DNA of 64,000 nucleotides, from positions 4,221,501 through 4,285,500 of the forward strand of contig NZ_CP139482.1 of the NCBI RefSeq assembly GCF_041222825.1. Reading direction: 5' to 3'. Below, piece after piece: positions 1-7,899 of this stretch; the first letter of the stretch is position 1; each line of letters opens with the position of its first letter. Under the pieces are notes generated by a model that saw only the letters and a program-made list of their open reading frames with translations, was not told the origin of the DNA and ran no database searches. Source of the DNA: Candidatus Thalassolituus haligoni. GTDB lineage: Bacteria; Pseudomonadota; Gammaproteobacteria; Pseudomonadales; Oceanobacteraceae. The position numbers and the translations under genes were made by a program.

Positions 1-602
1 ATCAGAGTCTTGATTGCCAGGTAGCGCTGTACCAGATCACTGAAGCGCTCAAAATGGGCAAACGCGCTGGTTTGCTCACCAAAAGCACGCTTCAGTTTTT
101 CCGGCATACCCGATGCTTCCAGCAAGATAAACACCACGGTAAATAAAATCAGAAAGGCATTGGTCAAGACACCGCCAAGACCATTAAACACACTGGCGAC
201 CATACTCATGACAACGCCAGGATCCACGTATTCACGTAGCAGGTTGGCAGGCACCTCAACGCCCTGAGCATTCAGCCAGGTCACAACCCCTTGCATCAGA
301 TTTTGCAATTTTGTTTCGTACAGCGGTATGTCCTGATAAAACGCGTTCACCGTGCCACCAAGAAACAGCGTCAACCCGGAACCAATAATCAGAAACCCCA
401 GCATCATCATCAAGACCGCCAGCACATCCGGGATACCACGGCGCGAGAGCCAATGCATGATCGGCGCACTGAGCACCGCAATAAAAACGGCCAGCAGAAA
501 GGGCACCATCATATCGGCAGCGCTGCGGACACCGGCGATAACAATAATGGCCGCCGCCAGTGTCACTAACAAATTGCTGGTCACATGGCTATTGGTCGAC
601 AT
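1..602 (-). CDS. AI-2E/PerM-family permease, 3' end cut off by window edge
   Basis: This is a polytopic inner-membrane protein of the AI-2E transporter (PerM/YhhT/TqsA) family, whose members export small solutes or act as Na+/H+ antiporters; the substrate cannot be told from sequence. The translation starts MSTNSHVTSNLL and shows hydrophobic segments near residues 8-45 and 58-82, then a hydrophilic stretch and another membrane segment around 140-165, the usual N-terminal layout of the family. About 200 codons are present; full members have 340-380 residues, so the C-terminal half lies beyond base 1. The ATG at 602 is the first Met before the hydrophobic block. The next gene upstream, tRNA-Leu, is on the opposite strand. 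Family call is fairly sure, substrate unknown. Confidence 0.75.
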   Translation of the reverse strand, partial: MSTNSHVTSNLLVTLAAAIIVIAGVRSAADMMVPFLLAVFIAVLSAPIMHWLSRRGIPDVLAVLMMMLGFLIIGSGLTLFLGGTVNAFYQDIPLYETKLQNLMQGVVTWLNAQGVEVPANLLREYVDPGVVMSMVASVFNGLGGVLTNAFLILFTVVFILLEASGMPEKLKRAFGEQTSAFAHFERFSDLVQRYLAIKTL

Positions 603-697
603 AAATCCTTCCCTGAACGTCTATGGAGGCTAAATACCGCCAACTTACACCAGCCAGCGCCAGGACGCATCCATCCTGATACGGCTGTGCGACGGGC

Positions 698-726
698 TTG
701 GCAACCACTTGAGATTTCTGTATTAT
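698..726 (+). promoter_or_regulatory. Sigma-70 type promoter of tRNA-Leu
   Basis: A -35 box TTGGCA (698-703) and a -10 box TATTAT (721-726) are separated by exactly 17 bp. Transcription would start near 733, a few bases before the mature tRNA 5' end at 740. Read from sequence; no transcript data. Confidence 0.7.
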
Positions 727-739
727 CTGCGGCTGTTTT

Positions 740-824
740 GCGGAAGTGGCGAAATTGGTAGACGCACTGGATTTAGGTTCCAGCGCCGCAAGGTGTGAGA
801 GTTCGAGTCTCTCCTTCCGCACCA
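740..824 (+). tRNA. tRNA-Leu, anticodon UAG
   Basis: An 85-nt class II tRNA with encoded CCA end. The acceptor stem pairs GCGGAAG (740-746) with CTTCCGC before ACCA. The anticodon stem CTGGA/TCCAG holds the loop TTTAGGT, giving anticodon TAG (UAG), which reads CUA and, by wobble, other CUN leucine codons. A long variable arm (GCGCCGCAAGGTGT region) and the T-loop GTTCGAGTCTC are visible. It stands alone downstream of its own promoter. The identity follows directly from the anticodon and the leucine-type variable arm. Confidence 0.97.
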
Positions 825-1091
825 TCTTGTTTCAGATCTCCAGACCCTGATATTTTTCCCACTTTTTTGGAAGTGTGGAAAATCAGCGCTTCAAGCGCTC
901 TTGTTACGGTCATTGGTTACTGCCATTGGTTACGGTCTTGGATTCACGACTTCGGTCGTCACTGAGAACACCAGTTCAAGCACCGCTCTCTTGCCTTCCT
1001 GAAGCCTGCCGATACACGCATTGCCAGACAGGCCACCTTACGACCATCGGGAGAGGCTTGCATGATGGCAATCTTGCCACCTGCCTTCATA
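825..1091. other. Intergenic stretch, no intact gene seen
   Basis: Between tRNA-Leu and the decayed lipoprotein gene I see no convincing coding region. The decamer CATTGGTTAC occurs twice (911-920 and 924-933), flanked by two copies of TTACGGTC. On the minus strand a short open stretch after the pseudogene stop could be further remnant of the same gene. No clear terminator follows the tRNA. Confidence 0.4.
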
Positions 1092-1348
1092 TCACCAGAC
1101 AGCCCGGGTAAAAGAACCATCTTCGACATTTACTCGATATATTTCCTGCTGATCGCCGTCACTGCTTTCCAGGCGAACGAGCAGGTCATCACCGAATATT
1201 CCGCCATCCTGAAAAGTTTCACATCATTGGAGCCTGACTCACTGCCAGAGCCATTAGTGGCAGGAATATCGCTTCCCTCACCACTCCTACTACCGCCACC
1301 GCAAACACTGATGCTGGCCAACAGCAGCAGTCCTATACATTATTTCAT
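1092..1348 (-). pseudogene. Decayed small lipoprotein gene (nonsense codon and frameshift)
   Basis: Reading from ATG 1348 the translation is M-K-stop-C-I-G-L-L-L-L-A-S-I-S-V-C-G-G-G-S, a lipoprotein signal peptide with lipobox-like ASISVC and a Gly/Ser-rich linker, interrupted by TAA at codon 3. The linker continues to about 1213; then a switch to another minus frame gives QDGGIFGDDLLVRLESSDGD and ends at TGA 1094-1092. The shifted part has good protein character (acidic, alternating hydrophobic residues), while the original frame turns into unlikely sequence. I read this as a lipoprotein gene with at least two inactivating lesions. The family is unknown. A downstream in-frame start would lack the signal peptide n-region, so an intact short gene is less likely. 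Confidence 0.45.
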
Positions 1349-1415
1349 GGATGATTGAGTGAAAAACGGCATCGTCACATTTCCTTATTAGTTCCCAAAC
1401 AGCCCCTGGAACATA

Positions 1416-1447
1416 AAAAAAGCCGCCTGAATCAGGCGGCTTTTTGG
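1416..1447 (-). terminator. Rho-independent terminator after the OmpA-type lipoprotein gene
   Basis: The stem AGCCGCCTGA (1421-1430) pairs perfectly with TCAGGCGGCT (1432-1441). A-runs lie on the left and T-runs on the right, so it can work in both directions. It lies about 50 bp beyond the stop of the minus-strand gene at 1494. Confidence 0.88.
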
Positions 1448-1493
1448 TACGTCACAGCCAGTCACGGCAGTCATCACATACCGCCAGATACCA

Positions 1494-2159
1494 CTATTTT
1501 GTGATTGGCAGTAGTGTGATCTCGACACGACGGTTCAACTCTTTGCCTGCCGCCGTGCTGTTTGTCGCAACCGGCTGACTCTCGCCAAAGCCGACTGCAT
1601 CCAGACGCACGGAGTTAATCCCCTGAGATTGCAGGTAATTGGAGACCGACCTGGCACGCTGTTCCGATAAGGCCTGATTAAAGCCTTCGGAGCCATCACT
1701 GTCAGTATGGCCAGACACCACAACCAACGTTGAATCATATTCTTTCAGCACCACCACCACAGAATTCAGCACATCGTAAAAGTCGGATGCTATCGCCGCA
1801 CGGCCAGAGGAGAAAGTGATATTGCCCGGCATAATCAGGTTAATGTTGTCGCCAACCCGCTCAACACTGACACCCGACCCCCGCAATTGCTTACGCAATT
1901 TCGCTTCTTGAGCATCCATGTAATACCCGATACTGCCACCGACCAGACCGCCACCAGCAGCAGCAGCCAGAATACGGCGATTACGGGTGCCGCTTTTTTC
2001 ATCTTTGTTGGTCGCGTATGCAACCACAGCGCCAACACTGGCACCAATACCCGCTCCTATCGCGGTTTTGGATGTTTTTTCTTCGCCAGTGTAGGCATCG
2101 AACGTGGTACAACCGCTGGTCAACATCATTATTGAAACAACTGCAGCAATCCTTTTCAT
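1494..2159 (-). CDS. OmpA-family lipoprotein with glycine-zipper domain
   Basis: A 221-residue outer-membrane lipoprotein that probably ties the outer membrane to peptidoglycan. The signal peptide ends in a lipobox (MLTSGC, Cys at about 17). Residues about 33-80 form a Gly/Ala-rich glycine-zipper segment (IGAGIGASVGAVVAYATN, then AAAAGGGLVGGSIGYYMD). Residues about 105-220 are an OmpA/MotB-like peptidoglycan-binding domain with the motifs VVSGHTDSDG, LSEQRARSVSNYL, GFGESQPVA and NRRVEI. This order matches the YiaD/YfiB group. The ATG at 2159 is preferred because AGGAG lies at a suitable distance and the lipoprotein signal begins there; an upstream Met (2213) would add residues before the signal peptide. 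It appears monocistronic with its own terminator. Confidence 0.88.
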   Translation of the reverse strand: MKRIAAVVSIMMLTSGCTTFDAYTGEEKTSKTAIGAGIGASVGAVVAYATNKDEKSGTRNRRILAAAAGGGLVGGSIGYYMDAQEAKLRKQLRGSGVSVERVGDNINLIMPGNITFSSGRAAIASDFYDVLNSVVVVLKEYDSTLVVVSGHTDSDGSEGFNQALSEQRARSVSNYLQSQGINSVRLDAVGFGESQPVATNSTAAGKELNRRVEITLLPITK

Positions 2160-2386
2160 ACTAGCTCTAGCTCCTGAAAACATTAACATTAAAAAACCAA
2201 AACAAGCCGCCATAGTACGGCTTTGTGCTGCTTTTTATCACATTTTCAGCAGGCACTTCGGTAAGCAATACGCCGTTCGCCTGGCAAGGCCATCCTCCGG
2301 GCTGAGTCATCAACGCCAAACGGCGGATGCTCGCCACAGGGCTTACTGGATTATTGTAATTTCAGGATACCAATCAGCGGCTGTAC

Positions 2387-3154
2387 TCAGGCAAACACGG
2401 CGATCGACTCGGCGCATTCACGCAGCATCAGCACCCGCTCGAAGAGGGCATTGGCATCTTCAAAACGGGGGGTTGGGCCAACAATCCCCAGCGCCCCGAC
2501 CAGAACCTGACCCGAACGCATCACAGGTACTGCCAACGATGTGACGCCCCGTTCAAATTCATTGCTCACCAGCGCATAACCGTTCATGCGGGTCTTTTTC
2601 AGATCGGCACGCAGGTCATCGATACGGGTTCTGGTGGCTTCCGTATAGGCCGTACGCGGAGCCTGCTGCAACAGCTGATCTTGTATGTCGACGGGCGAAA
2701 ATGCCACCAGCACACGACCAATACCGGTAGCGTGTAATGGCAGCCGATAGCCGACGGTAAAGCCTTGGGTAATCATGCCCGGATCCCCCGGAGAATGGGC
2801 AACATAGATGGCTTCAACCCCGTCCAGCATGGCGAATGAAATGCTGTCGCCCAGCGTCTGCGAGTACGACCGTAAAATCGGCGTGACATGCTTGCCAATG
2901 TCCCGGCCTTGCAGGAATTCTCCAGCCAATCCCAGAATTTTGGGCGTCAACTTGTACACCCGGTTGCTGCACTCCAGATAACCCAGATACTGCAGTGTCA
3001 GTACCAGCCTGCGCGCCACCGTTCGGTTGAGCCCGGTCTTGGTCGCAATGTCGGGAATGGTCATTGCGCGATCGCGGCCATTAAACGCAGCCAGGACTTC
3101 CAGACCTTTCACAAAGGTCATCGAGATGTCTTTTTCATTGTAGTTTTCAAACAT
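2387..3154 (-). CDS. IclR-family transcriptional regulator of the adjacent catabolic block
   Basis: A 255-residue regulator of the IclR family, close in character to PcaR/PcaU/PobR regulators of aromatic catabolism. Residues about 12-75 form the winged helix-turn-helix (IPDIATKTGLNRTVARRLVLTLQYLGYL). Residues about 90-250 form the effector-binding domain with typical segments (ISFAMLDGVEAIYVAHSPGD, LPLHATGIGRVLVAF, GYALVSNEFERGVTSLAVPV). The start at 3154 follows AGGTGA. The gene is divergent from the TRAP/oxygenase operon, and the space between holds a perfect inverted repeat over the operon promoter, so it very likely regulates that operon. The inducer cannot be read from sequence. Members often activate with ligand and may repress their own gene. 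Confidence 0.9.
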   Translation of the reverse strand: MFENYNEKDISMTFVKGLEVLAAFNGRDRAMTIPDIATKTGLNRTVARRLVLTLQYLGYLECSNRVYKLTPKILGLAGEFLQGRDIGKHVTPILRSYSQTLGDSISFAMLDGVEAIYVAHSPGDPGMITQGFTVGYRLPLHATGIGRVLVAFSPVDIQDQLLQQAPRTAYTEATRTRIDDLRADLKKTRMNGYALVSNEFERGVTSLAVPVMRSGQVLVGALGIVGPTPRFEDANALFERVLMLRECAESIAVFA

Positions 3155-3250
3155 ATTGAGTCACCTGCCCCAGGCTATCCCTCTCTCACGCTGCTGGCTT
3201 CCGAGCGCATCTGCTTTGTTTTCTTTGTAATTCGATCATTTGGAAAGAAT

Positions 3251-3280
3251 TTGACTTGGCTCAAGGCCAAGACCTATAAG
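3251..3280 (+). promoter_or_regulatory. Promoter of the TRAP/oxygenase operon
   Basis: The -35 box TTGACT (3251-3256) and the -10 box TATAAG (3275-3280) are 18 bp apart, close to the sigma-70 consensus. The -10 box is the first six bases of the left arm of the inverted repeat, so a bound regulator would directly affect RNA polymerase. Confidence 0.65.
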
Positions 3281-3328
3281 ATTTGATCGATATTCAAACA
3301 TAGGTTCGATTATCGATCAAATCTTATA
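3275..3328. promoter_or_regulatory. Perfect 18-bp inverted repeat, putative IclR-regulator operator
   Basis: The left arm TATAAGATTTGATCGATA (3275-3292) and the right arm TATCGATCAAATCTTATA (3311-3328) are exact reverse complements with an 18-bp spacer, so arm centres are 36 bp apart, about 3.5 helical turns. The pair sits between the divergent IclR gene (start 3154) and dctP (start 3348) and covers the operon -10 region. IclR proteins bind as dimers or tetramers to palindromic sites, so this is the best operator candidate in the window. The assignment to this regulator is inference. Confidence 0.65.
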
Positions 3329-3347
3329 AGCCGCCGTGGAGCCATTG

Positions 3348-4382
3348 ATGAAAGCCGTGAAAAGAAATCTGTCGAGATTTGCCCTGTCCAGCCTGCTGGT
3401 GATCAGTTCCGCCTCAACCTTGGCTGCCGAAGCCAATCTGCGTTTTGCCCATTTCATGCCGAAAAACAGCTGGCAAAGCGAACGCATGTTCGATTCCTGG
3501 AAAAAAGCCGTCGAAGAACAATCCGCTGGCCGTATTCAGGTCACGGTATTCCCGGCACAAACGCTCGGCAAGGCCCCTGCCGGATATGACAACGCCAAAA
3601 ATGGCATTGCCGATATTGCCTGGACAGTTCAGGGCTATACCGCTGGTCGCTTCCCGCTCAGCCAGATTATGGAATTGCCGGGCCTGTTCAAAACCGGGGC
3701 GGTTGGTTCCTGTGCCTTCCAAAAACTGTATGACAGTGGCGTACTCGACAAGGAATACGAAGAAACCAAGGTGTTGTACGTCCACACCCACAGCCCCGGC
3801 CACCTGCACACCAAAGATCAGGTTGTGACCTCACTGGAGGATCTGAAGGGCCTGAAAATTCGCCGCCCAACCGATCTGATTGGCGAGCTGATTTCCGAGC
3901 TGGGTGCCGAGCCGGTCGGTATGCCGGCACCCTCGATTTATCAGAGCATGCAGCGTGGTGTAATCGACGGCTACATGTTGCCCTGGTCTGCGGTCAACAG
4001 CTTTCGGGCGTATGAAGTTTCCAAGCAACACCTCGACTTCGGTTTCTACTCTCTGGCCTTTGTCACCACCATGAACAAGCGCGCTTACGACAAACTGCCC
4101 GCCGACCTGAAGAAAGTGATCGACGACAATTCCGGCATGGACTGGGCAGTTAACGCCGGTCAGGGTTATGACGATGCAGATATTGTTGGTCTCGCCAAGA
4201 TCAAGGAAGAAGGCGGCACTATTAACGAACTCTCTGCCGAAGAACGCGCCCAGTGGCAAACCATTGCCGATGGCGTCACGAAGAAGTACATCGCCAAGCT
4301 GGACAGTGAAGGCCTGCCCGGTACGACGACCTACCGTAGTGTGAAAGGCTATGTCAGCGAGTGTGAAACCGAGCTGAATTAA
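3348..4382 (+). CDS. dctP: TRAP transporter periplasmic solute-binding protein, DctP family
   Basis: A 344-residue periplasmic receptor that captures the substrate for the TRAP transporter encoded next door. A signal peptide covers about residues 1-27 (hydrophobic LSSLLVISS, cleavage near TLAAEA). The mature part has the DctP fold with features such as FPAQTLGKAPAGYDNAKNGIADI, the GLKIRRPTDL segment around 168-177 carrying the arginine that usually grips a carboxylate, and GAEPVGMPAPSIYQSMQRGVIDG. An organic acid ligand, perhaps an aromatic or amino-substituted acid given the neighbours, is therefore likely but not shown. The ATG at 3348 has GGAG seven bases upstream; a GTG at 3336 would overlap that site. 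It is the first gene of the operon. Confidence 0.9.
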   Translation: MKAVKRNLSRFALSSLLVISSASTLAAEANLRFAHFMPKNSWQSERMFDSWKKAVEEQSAGRIQVTVFPAQTLGKAPAGYDNAKNGIADIAWTVQGYTAGRFPLSQIMELPGLFKTGAVGSCAFQKLYDSGVLDKEYEETKVLYVHTHSPGHLHTKDQVVTSLEDLKGLKIRRPTDLIGELISELGAEPVGMPAPSIYQSMQRGVIDGYMLPWSAVNSFRAYEVSKQHLDFGFYSLAFVTTMNKRAYDKLPADLKKVIDDNSGMDWAVNAGQGYDDADIVGLAKIKEEGGTINELSAEERAQWQTIADGVTKKYIAKLDSEGLPGTTTYRSVKGYVSECETELN

Positions 4383-4406
4383 AGCCGTTGAGCAGGGAGA
4401 AATAAC

Positions 4407-4895
4407 GTGGAAGCAGTGATCCGATTTTTCGACAAAGTGGCCTTCGTCGCCCTGGTGTGCATGCTGTTTGTGGTAGTTGCCAGTGTCCTTGGACGGCTGG
4501 TGTTCGATCTCAGTGGTGGTGAACTGCAATGGGTCATACCCGGCTCGGTCGAGCTGGCCAGTTACTCCCTGCTCATGATGGTATTTGCCTCGCTGCCACG
4601 TGCAGCGACTCACGGACTGGTGAGCGTCGAGCTGTTGATCGACAAATTTCCCGACTGCGTCAAACGCGGACTCGAGCGTGTCTGGCACCTGCTACTGGCG
4701 GCTTTCGCCGCCGTTGTTGGCTGGCTGTTTTTCGGCACCATGGAGGAAATGATCGATCGCGGCGATCGCTCCCAGGATTTGGGCATTCCGCTGTACCTGT
4801 TTTATGGCGCCCTGGCGGTATGTTGCGGTGCCATTGTGCTTACCGGACTCTGGCTCGCGCTGCGCCCGCAACGCCCTGTTTCCCATCACGACTAA
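4407..4895 (+). CDS. dctQ: TRAP transporter small membrane subunit, DctQ family
   Basis: A 162-residue inner-membrane protein with four predicted membrane segments (about residues 10-32, 46-70, 88-112 and 128-152), the normal size and topology of DctQ. It joins DctM to make the Na+-coupled permease that takes substrate from the DctP protein. It starts with GTG at 4407 preceded by GGGAG, 24 bp after the dctP stop. The order dctP-dctQ-dctM is the standard TRAP operon order. Confidence 0.85.
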   Translation: MEAVIRFFDKVAFVALVCMLFVVVASVLGRLVFDLSGGELQWVIPGSVELASYSLLMMVFASLPRAATHGLVSVELLIDKFPDCVKRGLERVWHLLLAAFAAVVGWLFFGTMEEMIDRGDRSQDLGIPLYLFYGALAVCCGAIVLTGLWLALRPQRPVSHHD

Positions 4896-4910
4896 CCGGA
4901 AGGTAATACG

Positions 4911-6209
4911 ATGGATCCTCTTGTAATTGGTCTGGGTGGCATGGTGGTCATTCTGCTATTGCTGGCATTGGGCTGCCCGGTCGGGCTGGCGATGATTCTG
5001 GTCGGGGCGTCAGGGTTCGCACTGATTGTCGGGGTTGAACCCGCTTTAAACGTGCTGGAAACGGCCGCGTTTGAAACCGCGTCTAACTACTCGTTTACTC
5101 TTATCCCCTTGTTCCTGCTGATGGGCAGCCTGGCCGCCCGTGCCGGGTTTTCCAAAGATCTGTTTGAGTCCGCCCGCTATTTCACCAAAGGCTGGAACGG
5201 CAGCCTGGCCTTGGCGGCCGTCAGTGGCAGTGCGGCGTTCTCGGCCATTTCCGGTTCATCGCTGGCGACCGCCTCGACCATGACTCGGGTGGCCTACCCG
5301 GAAATGATGAAACAGGGTTATCACCCACGCCTGGCGGCCGGATCGCTGGCCGCCGGAGGCACGCTGGGCATCATGATTCCACCTTCGGTCGCGCTATTGT
5401 TGTATGCACTGATTACCGAGCAGTCGGTCGGTGACATGTTTCTGGCCGGATTTCTGCCCGGCTTGTTGGCCTACGCCCTGTATCTGGCCACCGTGGTGAT
5501 CATGGTACGCAAGTGGCAGCCCACCGGCGATCAAGCACCGGATGAAAACAGCTCGTTACGTAAAGCCTTGATCCAGTTTGCGCCGGTAGGATTGTTATTT
5601 GGCCTGGTGATGGGCGGTTTGTATGGCGGCTTGTTTTCGCCCACCGAAGCCGGTGGTGTTGGTGCCGGACTCGCATTGGTGTTCGCCCTGTTTCGCGGCT
5701 TGGGCTGGGAAGATTTCCGCGAGGCCGTCATTGAAGCGGTGGCCGTGACCTCCACTATTTTTGTGATTCTGATTGGTGCGGAGGTGTTTGGTTTTCTGTT
5801 GTCGGTCAGCCAGGTGTCGTTCGCCATGGTCGATATGATTGACGCCTACCAGCTGTCGCCCTGGATGGTGATGGCACTGATTGTCGGTTTCTACATTGTC
5901 ATGGGCTGCTTCCTCGAAAGTCTGGCCATGATCCTGCTGACCGTCCCCATTTTCTACCCGGTGATTGTTGCCAGCGGCTTCGACCCGATCTGGTTCGGCA
6001 TTATTGCCGTCGTCACGGTAGAAACCGGTCTGATTTCTCCACCCGTGGGCATGAACCTGTTTGTGGTACAGGGGGCGACCAAAAACCTCCATATCAACGA
6101 TGTCATGGTCGGGGTCATTCCCTTCGTCCTGGCCGATTTTGTGCGGCTGGCCATTTTGATGGCTTTTCCCGCTATTTCACTTTTTTTACCCGAGCTGCTG
6201 GGCAACTGA
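4911..6209 (+). CDS. dctM: TRAP transporter large permease subunit, DctM family
   Basis: A 432-residue, strongly hydrophobic protein with about twelve membrane segments, the transport subunit of the TRAP system. Family hallmarks include GCPVGLAMILVGASGF near the N-terminus, SGSAAFSAISGSSLATASTMTRVAYPEM around 104-131, GGTLGIMIPPSVALLLYA around 149-166, and VVTVETGLISPPVGMNLFVVQG near 366-387. It is 15 bp downstream of dctQ with a GGAAGG ribosome site. The transporter is complete, so uptake may still work even though downstream enzymes are damaged. Confidence 0.93.
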   Translation: MDPLVIGLGGMVVILLLLALGCPVGLAMILVGASGFALIVGVEPALNVLETAAFETASNYSFTLIPLFLLMGSLAARAGFSKDLFESARYFTKGWNGSLALAAVSGSAAFSAISGSSLATASTMTRVAYPEMMKQGYHPRLAAGSLAAGGTLGIMIPPSVALLLYALITEQSVGDMFLAGFLPGLLAYALYLATVVIMVRKWQPTGDQAPDENSSLRKALIQFAPVGLLFGLVMGGLYGGLFSPTEAGGVGAGLALVFALFRGLGWEDFREAVIEAVAVTSTIFVILIGAEVFGFLLSVSQVSFAMVDMIDAYQLSPWMVMALIVGFYIVMGCFLESLAMILLTVPIFYPVIVASGFDPIWFGIIAVVTVETGLISPPVGMNLFVVQGATKNLHINDVMVGVIPFVLADFVRLAILMAFPAISLFLPELLGN

Positions 6210-6236
6210 CACGCCGTTTTCACAGGGGATAACACT

Positions 6237-6572
6237 ATGAGCAACACAACGATCAACATCGGTTTCAAACTCCCGGACGGCAACATCCAGCACATTGACG
6301 CGCCCCTGGGCCAGAGCATCATGCAGGCCGCTATTGTTAACAATATTGACGGTATCGAAGCGGAGTGTGGCGGCAGCTGTATGTGTGCCACCTGTCACCT
6401 GTATGTACCCGACAGCCTGCTGAACAGCCTGATCCCAGCCAACGATGAAGAAGCGGAAATGCTGGAAGAAACCGCCGCCGAGCGGCGGCCAAGCAGCCGC
6501 CTGGGCTGCCAACTGCTGGTCACCGACGCCATGGCGGGGCATATCTTCGAACTGCCGGAATGCCAGTCATGA
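6237..6572 (+). CDS. [2Fe-2S] ferredoxin, adrenodoxin/putidaredoxin type
   Basis: A 111-residue electron carrier. The cluster ligands are visible as C44-x5-C50-x2-C53 and C91 (ECGGSCMCATCH and RLGCQL), the pattern of vertebrate-type ferredoxins that serve P450s and some Rieske oxygenases. It lies 27 bp after dctM and overlaps the following reductase gene by ATGA, so the two are translated together. The most likely partner is the Rieske oxygenase two genes downstream, since no P450 is encoded here. The start at 6237 follows AGGGGAT. Confidence 0.92.
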   Translation: MSNTTINIGFKLPDGNIQHIDAPLGQSIMQAAIVNNIDGIEAECGGSCMCATCHLYVPDSLLNSLIPANDEEAEMLEETAAERRPSSRLGCQLLVTDAMAGHIFELPECQS

Positions 6573-7861
6573 CTTCCGTCTCACGGCCGCCAGCCAACCG
6601 ACGACAGGCCGCAGAGACAGGCACCGTGATTATTGGTGCTTCCCATGCCGGGGTACAGGTCGCGGCCTCATTACGAGACCAGGGCTACCGCTTGCCGATT
6701 ACCCTGCTGGAAGCCGGAGCACACCTGCCGTACCAACGCCCACCACTGTCGAAGACATACCTGAAAGACGGTCTCGACAACAGCCAGCTGGCGTTACGGG
6801 GCGCTGCCTTCTATCAACAGAAACACATCACTTTGCTGTGTAACCACCGGGTCAGTCAGATTGACCGCGCCAACCAACGCATAACCGCACAGCATGGCAG
6901 TCGCCGCGTCACCTTCGACTACGACCGGCTGGTGATCGCCACCGGTGCGGCAGCCCGCCAACTGCCGCTGGCGTCCGGAGTAACAGGCGTCAGGGTGCTG
7001 CGAGACATGGACGATGCCATCGCCCTTAAAGCCGATTTCGATAACGCTCAAACCGTCGTCATCATCGGCGCCGGATTTATTGGTCTGGAAGTCGCGTCAA
7101 CGGCCGTCACACTGGGTAAACAGGTGACCGTTGTCGAACACGGCGGTCGTATTCTGCAACGTCTGTTGCCCCCACAGCTGTCCGCGTTTCTGCTGCAGAT
7201 TCACCAGCACAACGGCGTCAGCTTTTGCTTCAACACGGCGGTTGAGGTTCTCGCTCTTGCCGACAGCGGCCAGACCCATCTGCGGCTGAGCAATGGCCAG
7301 ACACTCAGTGCCGACCTGGTTGTCGTCGGTATTGGTGCCACCATCAATGACCAGCTCGCGCAAGCGGCAGGAATCGTCTGTGACAACGGTATTCTGGTCG
7401 ATCTGAACGGCCAAACCTCAGATCCGGCGGTGTACGCCTGCGGTGACTGCACCACCACCATTGCCCCAGACCCAGACCCAGACCCAACAGAGGGCCAGCG
7501 TCACCCGCCAAGCCATATCGAATCGATACAAAACGCCGTAGACCAAGCCAAAACCGTCGCCGCCGTCATTACCGGCCAACCAGCTCCCGCACGTGTCGCA
7601 CCCTGGTTCTGGTCAGACCAGCAAGGCATCAAGCTGCAAATGGTCGGCACAGCACTGGATTACGACGACCTGATTGTTCGTGGCGAGCTGGAGACCGGCA
7701 AATTCTCGCTGCTGTATTACCAGCACAACCGCTTGTGCCGGGTGGATTCAGTGAATTCACCCGCCGACCACCTTGCGGCGCGCAAGCTGGTCAGCCAACG
7801 CTACCCATTGCCCAAAGATGCCGCCGCCGACACCACGGTGCGTCTGAAAAGCTTTACCTAA
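6569..7861 (+). CDS. FAD-dependent ferredoxin reductase (rhodocoxin/putidaredoxin reductase type)
   Basis: A 430-residue flavoprotein that passes electrons from NAD(P)H to the adjacent ferredoxin. The FAD-binding Rossmann motif is VIIGASHAGVQVAASLR near the N-terminus, the NAD-binding motif is VVIIGAGFIGLEVAS in the middle, and the second FAD motif is VYACGDC. The C-terminal reductase domain has the expected PWFWSDQQGIKLQMVG. I chose ATG 6569, which overlaps the ferredoxin stop as ATGA; ATG 6560 in the same frame is possible. A short in-frame repeat encoding PDPDPDP (about 7470-7485) follows the ACGDC motif and is absent from typical members, but it does not break the frame. Confidence 0.9.
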   Translation: MTSVSRPPANRRQAAETGTVIIGASHAGVQVAASLRDQGYRLPITLLEAGAHLPYQRPPLSKTYLKDGLDNSQLALRGAAFYQQKHITLLCNHRVSQIDRANQRITAQHGSRRVTFDYDRLVIATGAAARQLPLASGVTGVRVLRDMDDAIALKADFDNAQTVVIIGAGFIGLEVASTAVTLGKQVTVVEHGGRILQRLLPPQLSAFLLQIHQHNGVSFCFNTAVEVLALADSGQTHLRLSNGQTLSADLVVVGIGATINDQLAQAAGIVCDNGILVDLNGQTSDPAVYACGDCTTTIAPDPDPDPTEGQRHPPSHIESIQNAVDQAKTVAAVITGQPAPARVAPWFWSDQQGIKLQMVGTALDYDDLIVRGELETGKFSLLYYQHNRLCRVDSVNSPADHLAARKLVSQRYPLPKDAAADTTVRLKSFT

Positions 7862-7899
7862 TTCGCTGATGACTGCCTGACAGCAGGAGATACTTACTA

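Noticed and set aside
3831..4688. 285-residue open frame on the minus strand
   Set aside because: It lies wholly opposite dctP and dctQ, which have clear family sequence; its own translation is His/Gln-rich without domains.
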